A DNA stretch of 64,000 nucleotides from Bradyrhizobium lablabi (GCF_900141755.1 NZ_LT670844.1:2418001-2482000), one strand, 5' to 3'; counted from the stretch's first letter, positions 1-8,118 are shown. Program-made: numbers and translations. The notes: generated from the sequence alone by a model not told the origin.

Positions 1-38
1 GATCGTCGGTTGGTGATGTCATGGCGCATGTCTCCCTG

Positions 39-142
39 CTCGTCATTCCGGGGCACGCCGAAGGCGTGAACCCGGAATCTCGCCGTCGTTTAATCGATCC
101 AGATTCCGGGTTCGCGCTGGCGCGCGCCCCGGAATGACGAGG
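39..142. repeat. Palindromic intergenic repeat, CGTCATTCCGGGG family
   Basis: The ends are inverted copies (cgtcattccgggg and ccccggaatgacg) around an inner inverted pair reading roughly aacccggaatctcg and attccgggttcg. The same family recurs at 583-702, 20259-20381, 35061-35163 and 39403-39509. It lies just past the 3' end of the minus-strand rhodanese gene and could act as a transcript end. Confidence 0.85.
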
Positions 143-147
143 ATACC

Positions 148-564
148 CTAACCCTTCGGCTTCTTCGGTTCCCATTTCTCGATTGGCCCGCCGGCATCGC
201 GCCAGGCGGCAAAGCCGCCGCCCATATGGGCGACCGGCTTCAGTCCCATGTCCTGCGCGGTCTTTGCTGCCAGCGCCGAGCGCATGCCGCCGGCGCAGTG
301 AAAGATGAACTTCTTGTCCTGCTGAAAAACCGGCTTTGCGTAGGGGCTCGCCGGGTCGATCCAGAATTCCAGCATGCCGCGGGTGCAGGAGAAGGCGCCG
401 GGAATCCTGCCATCGCGCTCGATCTCGCGGGGATCGCGGATATCGACGATCACGACGTCATCGCCCTTGGCGGCCTCGATGGCCTGCGATGCGCTCACCG
501 TTTCGATCTGCGCATTGGCCTCATCGATCAGGGATTTTATACCGCGGTGAATGGTCTGGGGCAT
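148..564 (-). CDS. Rhodanese-like sulfurtransferase domain protein
   Basis: A 138-residue single-domain rhodanese of the usual size. The central strand VVIVDIRDPREIER (about 37-50) and the active-site loop HCAGGMRSA with the presumed catalytic cysteine at residue 90 are visible. The GG-GFAAWRDAGGPIEKW tail is typical of the family. Such proteins carry sulfane sulfur as a cysteine persulfide; the donor and acceptor here are unknown. There is no signal peptide, so it is probably cytoplasmic. It stands alone between two palindromic repeats, upstream of but separated from the VWA gene on the same strand. Family assignment is firm; physiological role is not. Confidence 0.9.
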   Translation of the reverse strand: MPQTIHRGIKSLIDEANAQIETVSASQAIEAAKGDDVVIVDIRDPREIERDGRIPGAFSCTRGMLEFWIDPASPYAKPVFQQDKKFIFHCAGGMRSALAAKTAQDMGLKPVAHMGGGFAAWRDAGGPIEKWEPKKPKG

Positions 565-582
565 TTTATCATACCTCTCGCT

Positions 583-702
583 CCGTCATTCCGGGGCGAT
601 GCCAACGGGTCCGGCCTACGGCCGGCCCGATGACAGGCTCCGCATCGAACCCGGAATCTCGAGGTTCCGGGTTCGCGCTAACGCGCGCCCCGGAACGACG
701 AC
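583..702. repeat. Palindromic intergenic repeat, CGTCATTCCGGGG family
   Basis: Outer ends ccgtcattccggggc and gccccggaacgacg are imperfect inverted copies, with an inner gaacccggaatctcg / ggttccgggttcg pair. It fills the gap between the VWA gene and the rhodanese gene, both on the minus strand. Confidence 0.85.
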
Positions 703-709
703 TAGTCTG

Positions 710-1885
710 TTACCGCACCAATTCCTTCATTGCGCCTTCGAGGCCCTCGATCGTGATCGGGAACATGCGGTCCGAAAACAGCCGGCGGATGATGGTGGTG
801 GATTCCGAATAGTCCCAGTGCTTCTGCGCCACCGGATTGAGCCACACCGCGTGCGGATAGGTGCGGGTGATGCGATCGAGCCAGACCGATCCGGCCTCCT
901 CGTTGACATGCTCGACCGAGCCACCGGGGACCATGATCTCGTAAGGCGACATCGAGGCATCGCCGACGAACACCACCTTGTAGTCGTGCGGATATTTGTG
1001 CAGCACATCCCAGGTCGGCGTGCGGTCGGTGAAGCGCCGGCGGTTCTGCTTCCACACGCCCTCATAGAGACAGTTGTGGAAGTAGAAATATTCCATGTGC
1101 TTGAATTCGGTCTTTGCCGCCGAGAACAATTCCTCGACCTGCTCGATATGCGAATCCATCGAGCCGCCGATATCGAAGAACACCAGCACCTTGACCGCGT
1201 TGCGCCGCTCGGGGCGCATGTGGACGTCGAGATAGCCGTGGTTGGCGGTCTCCTTGATCGTGGTGTCGAGATCGAGTTCATCCGGTGCGCCGGTGCGGGC
1301 GAATTTGCGCAGGCGCCGGAGCGCGATCTTGATGTTGCGGATGCCGAGCTCGACATTGCCGTCGAGATCCCTGAATTCGCGCTTGTCCCATACCTTCACC
1401 GCACGGTTGTTGCGGTTCTTCTCCTGCCCGATCCGGATGCCTTCGGGATTATAGCCCTCGGCCCCAAACGGCGAGGTGCCTGCGGTGCCGATCCATTTGT
1501 TGCCGCCCTGATGCCGGCCCTTTTGTTCCTTCAGGCGCTGGCGCAAGGTCTCCATGAGCTTGTCCCAGCCCATCGCCTCGATCTGCTTCTTCTCTTCCTC
1601 GGTGAGATATTTTTCGGCGAGCTTCTTCAGCCATTCGGCCGGAATGTCCGCCTTCTCCATGGCGTCGAGCAGGCTTTCCAGCCCCTTGAACACGGTGCCG
1701 AATACGCGATCGAACTTGTCGAGATTGCGTTCGTCCTTCACCAACGCCGCGCGCGAAAGGTAGTAAAAATTCTCCACCGTCTGCTCGGCGAGGTCGGCGT
1801 CAAGCGCCTCCATCAGCGTCAGATATTCACGCAAGGTCACCGGGACCTGCGCGTCGCGCAGCGATGTGAAAAATTGCAGGAACAT
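710..1885 (-). CDS. VWA domain protein, CoxE-like
   Basis: A 391-residue protein with a helical N-terminal half (about 1-200) and a von Willebrand factor A domain in the C-terminal half. The presumed metal-ion site reads VLVFFDIGGSMDSH around D238-S242, so the usual DxSxS is DxGxS. VWA proteins of this type work with MoxR-class AAA ATPases as maturation chaperones, as CoxE does with CoxD; a MoxR gene sits divergently at 2389. The client protein cannot be read from the sequence. No signal peptide or membrane segment is seen, so it is probably cytoplasmic. Confidence 0.88.
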   Translation of the reverse strand: MFLQFFTSLRDAQVPVTLREYLTLMEALDADLAEQTVENFYYLSRAALVKDERNLDKFDRVFGTVFKGLESLLDAMEKADIPAEWLKKLAEKYLTEEEKKQIEAMGWDKLMETLRQRLKEQKGRHQGGNKWIGTAGTSPFGAEGYNPEGIRIGQEKNRNNRAVKVWDKREFRDLDGNVELGIRNIKIALRRLRKFARTGAPDELDLDTTIKETANHGYLDVHMRPERRNAVKVLVFFDIGGSMDSHIEQVEELFSAAKTEFKHMEYFYFHNCLYEGVWKQNRRRFTDRTPTWDVLHKYPHDYKVVFVGDASMSPYEIMVPGGSVEHVNEEAGSVWLDRITRTYPHAVWLNPVAQKHWDYSESTTIIRRLFSDRMFPITIEGLEGAMKELVR

Positions 1886-2039
1886 GGGCTACAGATTGCT
1901 CGCTGGACCGCGAACGTCAAGGGGCTGGGCCGCGGATCAGGGCAGCGTGCTCACCAAAATCACCTGCCCGGCAGCCTAGACCTGCCGGGTTTTTCAACTA
2001 GAATTGAGCCGACAGGGCATTATATGTGGGGCATCATCA

Positions 2040-2285
2040 ATGGGTATTTTAGCGGCACTCGTGATCGGCGCGATCGCCGGCTGGCTCGCCGGGCTGATCG
2101 TGCGCGGCGCCGGTTTCGGGCTGATCGGAAACATCGTGGTCGGCATCATCGGCGCGCTGGTCGCAAGCTGGCTGTTGCCGCAACTGGGCGTCGTGCTCGC
2201 TTCCGGTACGCTCGGCGCAATCATCGATGCTACCGTCGGCGCGGTGATCGTTCTCGTCATTCTCTCGCTGATCAGGCGCGTTTGA
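2040..2285 (+). CDS. GlsB/YeaQ/YmgE family small membrane protein
   Basis: An 81-residue, strongly hydrophobic protein with about three membrane segments and the family glycine pattern (GAIAGWLAGLIVRG near the N-terminus, then GNIVVGIIGALVASWLL). I chose the ATG at 2040 because relatives begin with MGI-; an in-frame TTG at 2004 would add 12 residues that do not look like family sequence. Members of this family are called transglycosylase-associated or stress-response membrane proteins, but the function is poorly known. It stands between the divergent VWA and moxR genes. Confidence 0.85.
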   Translation: MGILAALVIGAIAGWLAGLIVRGAGFGLIGNIVVGIIGALVASWLLPQLGVVLASGTLGAIIDATVGAVIVLVILSLIRRV

Positions 2286-2388
2286 CGCATAGCTTCATCC
2301 CCGAAAACCCCATGCAATCTGGCTCGATTCCTGCTTGCTTAGCGGCGCATCCTTGCTGCTGAAAAATAACCGACAAGGCAAATGCTCG

Positions 2389-3231
2389 ATGAAATTTACC
2401 GGCACCAAAGACTATGTCGCCACCGATGACCTCAAGGTCGCGGTCAACGCCTCGATCGTGCTCGAGCGCCCGCTTCTGGTGAAGGGCGAGCCCGGCACCG
2501 GCAAGACCGTGCTGGCCGAGGAAGTTGCGAAAGCGATCGGCGCGCCGCTTCTGACCTGGCACATCAAGTCGACCACCAAGGCGCAGCAGGGCCTCTACGA
2601 ATACGACGCGGTGTCGCGCCTGCGCGACAGCCAGCTCGGCGATGCCAGGGTTTCCGACATCTCCAATTACATCAAGCGCGGCAAATTATGGGATGCTTTT
2701 ACGGCCGAGAAGCGCCCGGTGCTTTTGATCGACGAGATCGACAAGGCTGATATCGAATTCCCCAATGACCTGCTGCTCGAACTCGATCGCATGGAGTTCT
2801 TCGTCTACGAGACCGGCGAGAACATCAAGGCGAAACTGCGCCCGATCGTGATGATCACCTCGAACAACGAGAAGGAATTGCCCGACGCGTTCCTGCGGCG
2901 CTGTTTCTTCCACTACATCAAGTTCCCCGACGTCGACACCATGAACCGCATCGTCGACGTGCATTTTCCCGGCATCAAGAAACGCCTGGTGGAAGAAGCG
3001 TTGCGGATCTTCTTCGAGGTGCGCGAAGTGCCGGGCCTGAAGAAGAAGCCGTCGACCTCGGAGCTTCTGGACTGGCTGAAGCTTTTGTTGAACGAGGACA
3101 TCACGCCCGAAATGCTCAGGGAGCGCGACCCGCGCAAGCTGATCCCGCCGCTGCACGGCGCGCTGTTGAAGAACGAGCAGGACGTGCATCTGTTCGAGCG
3201 GCTGGCGTTCTTGAGCCGGCGGGAAGTGTAG
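2389..3231 (+). CDS. MoxR-family AAA ATPase
   Basis: A 280-residue AAA+ ATPase of MoxR type, usual length. Walker A is GEPGTGKT at about 33-40 and Walker B is LLIDEID at about 112-118, followed by ITSNNEKELPDAFLRRC, the sensor and arginine-finger region. The start at 2389 gives MKFTGTKDYVAT, matching relatives; a TTG at 2335 in frame is less likely. MoxR ATPases act with VWA proteins to insert cofactors or activate enzymes, and the nearest VWA gene is the divergent one at 710-1885. The same reading frame continues open for 84 codons after the stop (next entry). Confidence 0.93.
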   Translation: MKFTGTKDYVATDDLKVAVNASIVLERPLLVKGEPGTGKTVLAEEVAKAIGAPLLTWHIKSTTKAQQGLYEYDAVSRLRDSQLGDARVSDISNYIKRGKLWDAFTAEKRPVLLIDEIDKADIEFPNDLLLELDRMEFFVYETGENIKAKLRPIVMITSNNEKELPDAFLRRCFFHYIKFPDVDTMNRIVDVHFPGIKKRLVEEALRIFFEVREVPGLKKKPSTSELLDWLKLLLNEDITPEMLRERDPRKLIPPLHGALLKNEQDVHLFERLAFLSRREV

Positions 3232-3483
3232 CTTCGCGACCAAACGGCACCGGACTTCCGGCGCAGGGCAGACCTATGGGCGAGCTTTTTTGACACGGTT
3301 AATGGATTTTCGCAATCAGACCTGCTGGCAAACCATATCACGCGTCTTTCTAGCGACACCGTCAACCTCGACGAGATCGAGTGCATGCTGATTGCCTTGC
3401 AGCGTGCCGGCCACATCACCCGCGATCGGCTCGTGCACCTCCAGGCCCGCTATCTGCGTGAAGCGGCGGGCTACGCGTCGTAG
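3232..3483 (+). pseudogene. Start-less ORF remnant directly after moxR
   Basis: In the same frame as moxR and directly after its TAG, the DNA stays open for 83 codons and ends at TAG 3481-3483. The product is protein-like and amphipathic, for example DTVNLDEIECMLIALQRAG followed by HITRDRLVHLQARYLREA. There is no ATG, GTG or TTG in frame until an internal ATG at 3385, deep in the conserved-looking part. MoxR itself already has its normal C-terminus, so readthrough is not needed. It resembles small alphaproteobacterial regulatory or antitoxin-like proteins only in general style. I read it as the 3' remnant of a small gene; a gene using a rare start such as CTG is the alternative. Confidence 0.45.
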
Positions 3484-3540
3484 GACGCGCGCACCGGTAG
3501 AGCATATTCCGGGCGGGTCGAATCATCACCCACCAACAGC

Positions 3541-3586
3541 CTCATGGTTCGAGACGCGCGCCGTTGCCGCGCTCCTCACCATGAGG
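3541..3586. repeat. Palindromic repeat (CTCATGGT...ACCATGAG)
   Basis: Perfect 8-base arms CTCATGGT (3541-3548) and ACCATGAG (3578-3585) enclose GC-rich sequence containing gagacgcgcg. A longer relative occurs at 25428-25536 with the same gagacgc and tcaccatgagg words. It is part of the repeat-filled gap 3484-3743. Confidence 0.75.
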
Positions 3587-3649
3587 GTTTAGGAAGACCT
3601 GATCCCGAGAGTCTGACTGAGAATGCAGCCAATAAAATAGAGCATTCTG

Positions 3650-3707
3650 CCACGTCTTTGCTGCACGTAAGCAAGAAAGACGTGGATGGCCGGGACGAGC
3701 CCGGCCA
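3650..3707. repeat. Double hairpin intergenic repeat
   Basis: Two adjacent hairpins: CCACGTCTTT (3650-3659) with AAAGACGTGG (3676-3685), then TGGCCGGG (3687-3694) with CCCGGCCA (3700-3707). Both stems are perfect. The unit lies beyond the 3' end of the minus-strand MFS gene and could end its transcript. No coding sequence was seen in 3484-3743. Confidence 0.75.
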
Positions 3708-3743
3708 TGACGACTGAGCATTCCATCGAAGCGAGGCGGCGCC

Positions 3744-4979
3744 TTAACGATCGGTCCAAAGCGAAGCCATCATTGATATGACGGCAAGCAGGATGATGAC
3801 GGCGCCGTAAATATACGCGGCGGTGGAAAGCCCGATCAGCGGGACTGAAAGTCCAGCGGCGACCGCCGGCAGGCTGAACGCCAGATAGGATTGCAGATAG
3901 AACGCCGAGAGAAGCCCGGCGCGCTGATGGGGCCCTGCCGTGGGCAGCAACGCGCGCAGCGTTCCCGAGAAGGTCGATCCGAATCCCGCTCCGGCGATCA
4001 CCGTCCCGGCCAAGAGCGCGGCGACCTGCTGCTGCTGGATTCCGAACATCGAGACCGCTACCCCCAACGGCAACGTGCTGGTGCCCGTCAAAATCAGCCG
4101 CCGGGCCGGCCAGTCCCTGAACCTCGCTACCGCGACCGCCGCCGTTAACATCAGCGCTGACACCACGACGCCACCGACCCAGGGCGAGTGGACACCCATC
4201 GCCGTCGCTACCACGGTCGGCATCAGCGAGAGGTAGAGGCCGCCGAGCGCCCAGGCCGCCACGTTGGCGGGCGTGAGCCTGATAAGGACAGACCTCGACT
4301 GAGTTGGCACGCTGACTTGTGGGCGCAGCGACGCCAGCGCGCCGGCCTTTCGCGTGGTACTTTCGGGCATGACCCAGAGCAGCGCGATCATCAGCGCGGT
4401 CAGACCAAGCAGAACGTCGTAGACCCTGTGCAGCGGGTCAGGCGCGAAGGTAATCAGTGCCGCAGCTCCCAATGAACCGGCGGTCATACCCAGAAAGGCG
4501 GTGACGCTGTTGAGCAGAGGACCGCGCGCGCGATTGGTATCAAGGATCGCCGCGCCTAACGCAGTTGTGCCGACACCGACGCAAAGTCCCTGGACAGCGC
4601 GTGCCAGAATCAATTGCCCGACGTCCCGGGCCTCCGCGAAAAGGATCATCGCTGCGGCGTTCAGGAGTAGCGCCGCCAGGATCACAGGCCGGCGTCCCAC
4701 ATAATCGGACAATCCGCCGACCGTCAGCAGGGCGGCAAGCAGGCTTGCGACGTAGGTCGCAAATACGATCGTGATCCAGAACGGCGTGAGATGCATCGAC
4801 TCCTGGTAGAGCCGATAAAGCGGCGTGACCGCGGCGCTGCTCGCGGCGATCAGCATCGCCCCTGCGAAACTGAACAACGTCATGGCGCCCGGAGCCAGGG
4901 AGCGGGTCCAGCCCTGGGATTTGCTGGGGAGGGTTTTGGCGGACGCATCACACTGGGGGCTTACTGGGCAGGCTTGCAC
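3744..4979 (-). CDS. MFS transporter, probable drug/metabolite exporter
   Basis: A 411-residue protein with about 12 hydrophobic segments and the MFS loop signature GGLSDYVGRRPVI between helices 2 and 3. It starts at a GTG preceded by AGGAGCC. The gene is divergent from a tetR gene, with paired palindromes in the 116-base gap, the usual arrangement for an exporter repressed by its own TetR regulator and released by the exported compound. Inner membrane location and proton antiport follow from the family. The substrate is unknown. Confidence 0.9.
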   Translation of the reverse strand: MQACPVSPQCDASAKTLPSKSQGWTRSLAPGAMTLFSFAGAMLIAASSAAVTPLYRLYQESMHLTPFWITIVFATYVASLLAALLTVGGLSDYVGRRPVILAALLLNAAAMILFAEARDVGQLILARAVQGLCVGVGTTALGAAILDTNRARGPLLNSVTAFLGMTAGSLGAAALITFAPDPLHRVYDVLLGLTALMIALLWVMPESTTRKAGALASLRPQVSVPTQSRSVLIRLTPANVAAWALGGLYLSLMPTVVATAMGVHSPWVGGVVVSALMLTAAVAVARFRDWPARRLILTGTSTLPLGVAVSMFGIQQQQVAALLAGTVIAGAGFGSTFSGTLRALLPTAGPHQRAGLLSAFYLQSYLAFSLPAVAAGLSVPLIGLSTAAYIYGAVIILLAVISMMASLWTDR

Positions 4980-4987
4980 GGAGGCTC

Positions 4988-5010
4988 CTAAAGCTAATAT
5001 ATTGCTTTAG
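4988..5010. promoter_or_regulatory. Candidate TetR operator 1 (MFS-proximal)
   Basis: Perfect inverted repeat CTAAAGC-N9-GCTTTAG, 23 bases, starting 9 bases upstream of the MFS start codon. The half-site and the 9-base spacer match the second palindrome at 5027-5051. Repressor binding here would block the MFS ribosome-binding region and its promoter. Confidence 0.7.
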
Positions 5011-5026
5011 TTATGCGGACCGAGGC

Positions 5027-5051
5027 CTTAAAGCAAATTATTTGCGTTAAG
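5027..5051. promoter_or_regulatory. Candidate TetR operator 2 (tetR-proximal)
   Basis: Inverted repeat CTTAAAGC-N9-GCGTTAAG, 25 bases, one mismatch between arms. Its core TTAAAGC-N9-GCGTTAA is a near copy of operator 1, and the two centres are 40 bases apart. It lies 44 bases upstream of the tetR start and suggests autoregulation. Confidence 0.68.
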
Positions 5052-5095
5052 ATCGACCTTCCTTTTGGCATGGCAAGGTTGCAGGGAGCACCACA

Positions 5096-5725
5096 GTGGC
5101 CGTCAAGGAACGCGTTCGGGTCGGAGGACGGAGCGCTCGAATCCAAAGCGCGGTGCATGACGCGGTGAGGCGTCTCAGCGCCGAGACCGATCGCGATGAG
5201 CTCACGGTGCCGCAAATAGCTGCCGAGGCCGGCGTGACACCGTCGACGATCTACCGGCGATGGGGCGACCTCGCGGCGCTGCTGGCCGATGTCGCCGTCG
5301 AGCGGTTGCGGCCGATCGCCGATCCCGAAGACACCGGCGCAGTGACCTCAGACCTGCGGGCCTTCATCGAACAATTTATGGAAGAGATGTCATCGCCGGT
5401 CGGCCGGGCGCTGGTCAGGGATGTGTTTTCCCCGCCGGGGGAAACCTACCCGGTCCAGTGCGGAGGCTTTACCCGCGAACATCTGACGACCATCGTTTCG
5501 CGAGCGAAAGCGCGCGGCGAAGCGGCTTTCGATATCGATGAGGTGATCGACCACGTCGTGGCGCCGATCATCTATCATATCTTGTATGGCGATCGGGAAT
5601 TGACCCTGGACTACTGCCATGCCCTGCTGGACCGGGTTCAATCGATGCCTGCCGAGACAGCGCGACCCGCGTCGCGGAGCCTGTCACCGGGCGCGCGTTC
5701 GCGCGACCCGTTGGCTCCTCAATGA
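5096..5725 (+). CDS. TetR family transcriptional regulator
   Basis: A 209-residue TetR-type repressor. The N-terminal helix-turn-helix reads LTVPQIAAEAGVTPSTIYRR (about 37-56), followed by WGDLAALLADV; the C-terminal part is the helical ligand-binding and dimerisation domain. The start is GTG at 5096 after GCAGGGAG. It is divergent from the MFS exporter and probably represses it and itself through the two palindromes in between. The last dozen codons (TGARSRDPLAPQ) coincide with a repeat-like stretch, gggcgcgcgttcgcgcgacc followed by cgttggct, so the C-terminus may have been extended by a repeat. Confidence 0.92.
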   Translation: MAVKERVRVGGRSARIQSAVHDAVRRLSAETDRDELTVPQIAAEAGVTPSTIYRRWGDLAALLADVAVERLRPIADPEDTGAVTSDLRAFIEQFMEEMSSPVGRALVRDVFSPPGETYPVQCGGFTREHLTTIVSRAKARGEAAFDIDEVIDHVVAPIIYHILYGDRELTLDYCHALLDRVQSMPAETARPASRSLSPGARSRDPLAPQ

Positions 5726-5737
5726 CGGAAACTTACC

Positions 5738-7387
5738 TCAGACGCCCGCACCGGGAACAGCGACCGCCTCCAGCGGCGTGCGGCCGCGGATCAGGTCCGA
5801 CGCCTTATCGGCAATCATCAGCGTCGAGGCGTTGAGATTGGCCGAGATCATCCGCGGCATGATGGAAGCATCGACCACGCGCAAACCTTGCAGCCCGTGC
5901 ACACGCAGCTGATCGTCGACCACGGCCCAGGAGCTGTCGGCCGGGCCCATGCGGCAGGTGCAGCCGGGATGGAAGGTGGTGGTACCGCGCTGCGTCGCGG
6001 CGCCCAAAAATTCGTCGTCGGTCTGCACGCCCGGTCCGGGAAAATCCTCATAGGCGTAATAGGGTGCAAGCGGCGCGGAGGCGAGCAATCGCCGCGCCAG
6101 CTTCATGCCGGCGACGATGACGCGGCGGTCGAGTTCGGCGACCAGATAATTGGTCTGGATGATCGGCGGCGCAAACGGATCGGCGGAGCGGATGCGGACA
6201 TAGCCGCGGCTTTCGGGCCGCTGCTGCCAGGAGGCGACGGTCATGCCGGGCTCGTCCTCGAGCTGTCCCTGCACGCCCTCCTTGTAGCTCGCGGGCGTAA
6301 AGGTCAATTGCAGATCGGAGCTCTCGGTGGTCTCGCCGGAGTGCCAGAAGCAGTAGACCATGGTCGGCGACAGCGACAACAGGCCGCGCCGCGTCGTCGC
6401 CCATTTGATCGCCTCCAGCGCGAGGCTCAGCCCGCGCCGGCGTTCGTTGATGGTTTTGATGTTCTTGACGCGGGCGACCGAGCGCGGCGCGTAATGGTCC
6501 TGCAATCCCTCGCCGACGCCCGGTAGCGCATGGCGCACCACGATGCCGTGCGAGCGCAGCAGGTCAGGCGATCCGACGCCGGATAATTGCAAGAGTTGCG
6601 GCGAGTTGTAGGTGCCGCCGGAGAGGATCACTTCCTTGTTGGCGCGCACCTCGAACGGCTTACCGCCCTTGCCGCCCTTGATGTAACGCACGCCGACCGC
6701 GCGCTTGCCCTCGAAGATGATCTCAGTCGCATGCGCGTGGGTACGGACATGGACGTTGGGCCGTTTCTCCGCCGGATGCAGGAACGCGGTCGCGGCACTG
6801 ACGCGCAGGCCGTTCTTGATGGTGCGCTGGGCGTACGAGACGCCCTCCTGGATCGCGCCGTTGTAATCGGGGTTTTTCGGGATGCCGAGCGATATCGCAC
6901 CGGCCATGAAGGCCTCGCAGAGCGGATCCTTCCAGTCCATGGTGGTAACGGTGAGATTGCCCTCGCGGCCGCGAAAAATATCCTCGCCCTCGCCGACCCG
7001 CCGCTCCAGCCGCTTGAAATAAGGCAGCACGTCCGGATAACCCCAGCCGCGATTGCCGAGCTGCGCCCAGGTGTCGAAATCCTGGCGCTGGCCGCGGTTG
7101 TAGATGTGACCGTTGATCGAGGAGGAGCCGCCGAGCGTCTTGCCGCGCGGCGCGTAGATCTTCCGGCCGCCGGTCCACGGGCCCGGCTCCTGCTGGTAGG
7201 CCCAGTTGATGCCCTTCATGTGGAAGGTTTTTATGAAACCCGCCGGCAGATGGATGTAAGGATGCCAATCCTTGGGGCCCGCCTCCAGCACGCAGACGCT
7301 GTTGCAGGCATCTTCGCTCAGCCGGTTCGCCAGCACGCATCCGGCGGAGCCCGCGCCCACGATCACATAGTCGAATGTCTCGGTCAT
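5738..7387 (-). CDS. GMC-family FAD oxidoreductase (choline dehydrogenase-like)
   Basis: A 549-residue glucose-methanol-choline oxidoreductase of normal length. The FAD dinucleotide fold is VIVGAGSAGCVLANRLS (about 8-24), the second GMC signature is TLGGSSSINGHIYNRG (about 84-99), and the C-terminal active site shows FHPGCTCRMG with His473 and SANLN near 514-518 as the second catalytic position. It probably oxidises an alcohol to an aldehyde and passes electrons to the respiratory chain. It resembles BetA, but no betaine genes are nearby, so choline is only one possible substrate. The GNAT gene ends 20 bases upstream of its start on the same strand. Confidence 0.92.
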   Translation of the reverse strand: MTETFDYVIVGAGSAGCVLANRLSEDACNSVCVLEAGPKDWHPYIHLPAGFIKTFHMKGINWAYQQEPGPWTGGRKIYAPRGKTLGGSSSINGHIYNRGQRQDFDTWAQLGNRGWGYPDVLPYFKRLERRVGEGEDIFRGREGNLTVTTMDWKDPLCEAFMAGAISLGIPKNPDYNGAIQEGVSYAQRTIKNGLRVSAATAFLHPAEKRPNVHVRTHAHATEIIFEGKRAVGVRYIKGGKGGKPFEVRANKEVILSGGTYNSPQLLQLSGVGSPDLLRSHGIVVRHALPGVGEGLQDHYAPRSVARVKNIKTINERRRGLSLALEAIKWATTRRGLLSLSPTMVYCFWHSGETTESSDLQLTFTPASYKEGVQGQLEDEPGMTVASWQQRPESRGYVRIRSADPFAPPIIQTNYLVAELDRRVIVAGMKLARRLLASAPLAPYYAYEDFPGPGVQTDDEFLGAATQRGTTTFHPGCTCRMGPADSSWAVVDDQLRVHGLQGLRVVDASIMPRMISANLNASTLMIADKASDLIRGRTPLEAVAVPGAGV

Positions 7388-7407
7388 CTCTGGCTTCTGG
7401 CGGTAAG

Positions 7408-8001
7408 CTACCGCGCCTTTTCATTCAGTTGATAATTCAGATGCGCCCTCACCGTCGGCCATTCGCTGGCGATGATACTGTAGACGACCGTGTCGCGCAG
7501 CGTGCCGTTCGGCGCGATACTATGGTTGCGCAGGATGCCGTCGAGTTTGGCGCCGAGCCGTTCGATGCCGCGCCGGCTCTGGTGATTGAAGAAATGCGTA
7601 CGGAACTCGACCGCGATGCAGTCGAGCTTTTCGAACGCGTGGCCGAGCAGCAACAATTTGCACTGCGTATTGACTGCGCTGCGCTGCACGCGCTGCGCAT
7701 ACCAGGTCGAGCCGATCTCGACGCGCCGGTTCGGCGCATCGACGTTCATGTAAGTGGTCATCCCGGCGATTTTGCCGTCGGCGTCGAATACGGTCCAGGG
7801 CAGCATCGAGCCCGACGCCTGCAGGCCAAGCCGGCGATCGATTTCCTTGCCCATGTCTTCGGCGCGAGGGACGGACGTGTACCAGAGCTTCCACAGTTCG
7901 CCGTCCTTCACGGCCTCGACGAGCCCATCGACATGATCGTGTGACAGGGGTTTTAGCTGCGCGTAGGGACCGCTCAGCGTTACCGGTTCAGGCCAGGGCA
8001 T
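7408..8001 (-). CDS. GNAT family N-acetyltransferase (RimJ/RimL type)
   Basis: A 197-residue acetyltransferase-like protein. The opening PVTLSGPYAQLKPLSHDHV and the later IAGMTTYMNVDAPNRRVEIGSTWY and NTQCKLLLLGHAFEKL blocks follow the RimJ/RimL pattern of a GNAT fold with acetyl-CoA binding in the second half. Relatives acetylate protein N-termini, amino acids or small amines; the target here is unknown. It precedes the GMC gene with 20 bases between them, so the two may be co-transcribed. A palindromic repeat lies just upstream of its start. Confidence 0.85.
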   Translation of the reverse strand: MPWPEPVTLSGPYAQLKPLSHDHVDGLVEAVKDGELWKLWYTSVPRAEDMGKEIDRRLGLQASGSMLPWTVFDADGKIAGMTTYMNVDAPNRRVEIGSTWYAQRVQRSAVNTQCKLLLLGHAFEKLDCIAVEFRTHFFNHQSRRGIERLGAKLDGILRNHSIAPNGTLRDTVVYSIIASEWPTVRAHLNYQLNEKAR

Positions 8002-8021
8002 TAGTTACTCCGCTTTTTAGG

Positions 8022-8106
8022 CCGTCATTGCGAGGAGCACTTGCGACGAAGCAATCCATTCTGCTTCGCGGTGCGATGGATTGCTTCGCTTCGCTCGCAA
8101 TGACGG
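8022..8106. repeat. Palindromic repeat, CGTCATTGCGAG...GCAATCCATT family
   Basis: Outer ends ccgtcattgcgag and ctcgcaatgacgg are inverted copies; inner arms gaagcaatccattctgcttc and gatggattgcttcgcttc also pair. A second full copy is at 36376-36465 and a fragment at 39370-39399. It lies between two minus-strand genes. Confidence 0.85.
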
Positions 8107-8118
8107 AAACCAATATCA

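Noticed and set aside
39..702. Paired palindromic repeats around the rhodanese gene considered as insertion sequence ends
   Set aside because: No transposase lies between, and the same element occurs singly at several other gaps, so these are independent intergenic repeats.
551..2362. 603-codon plus-strand ORF across the VWA gene
   Set aside because: Antisense to a convincing VWA/CoxE-like gene, and it runs through a palindromic repeat and the GlsB-type gene in another frame.
3744..5725. MFS/TetR pair considered as a mobile resistance cassette
   Set aside because: No transposase, integrase or flanking direct repeats; GTG starts and composition fit the surrounding genome.
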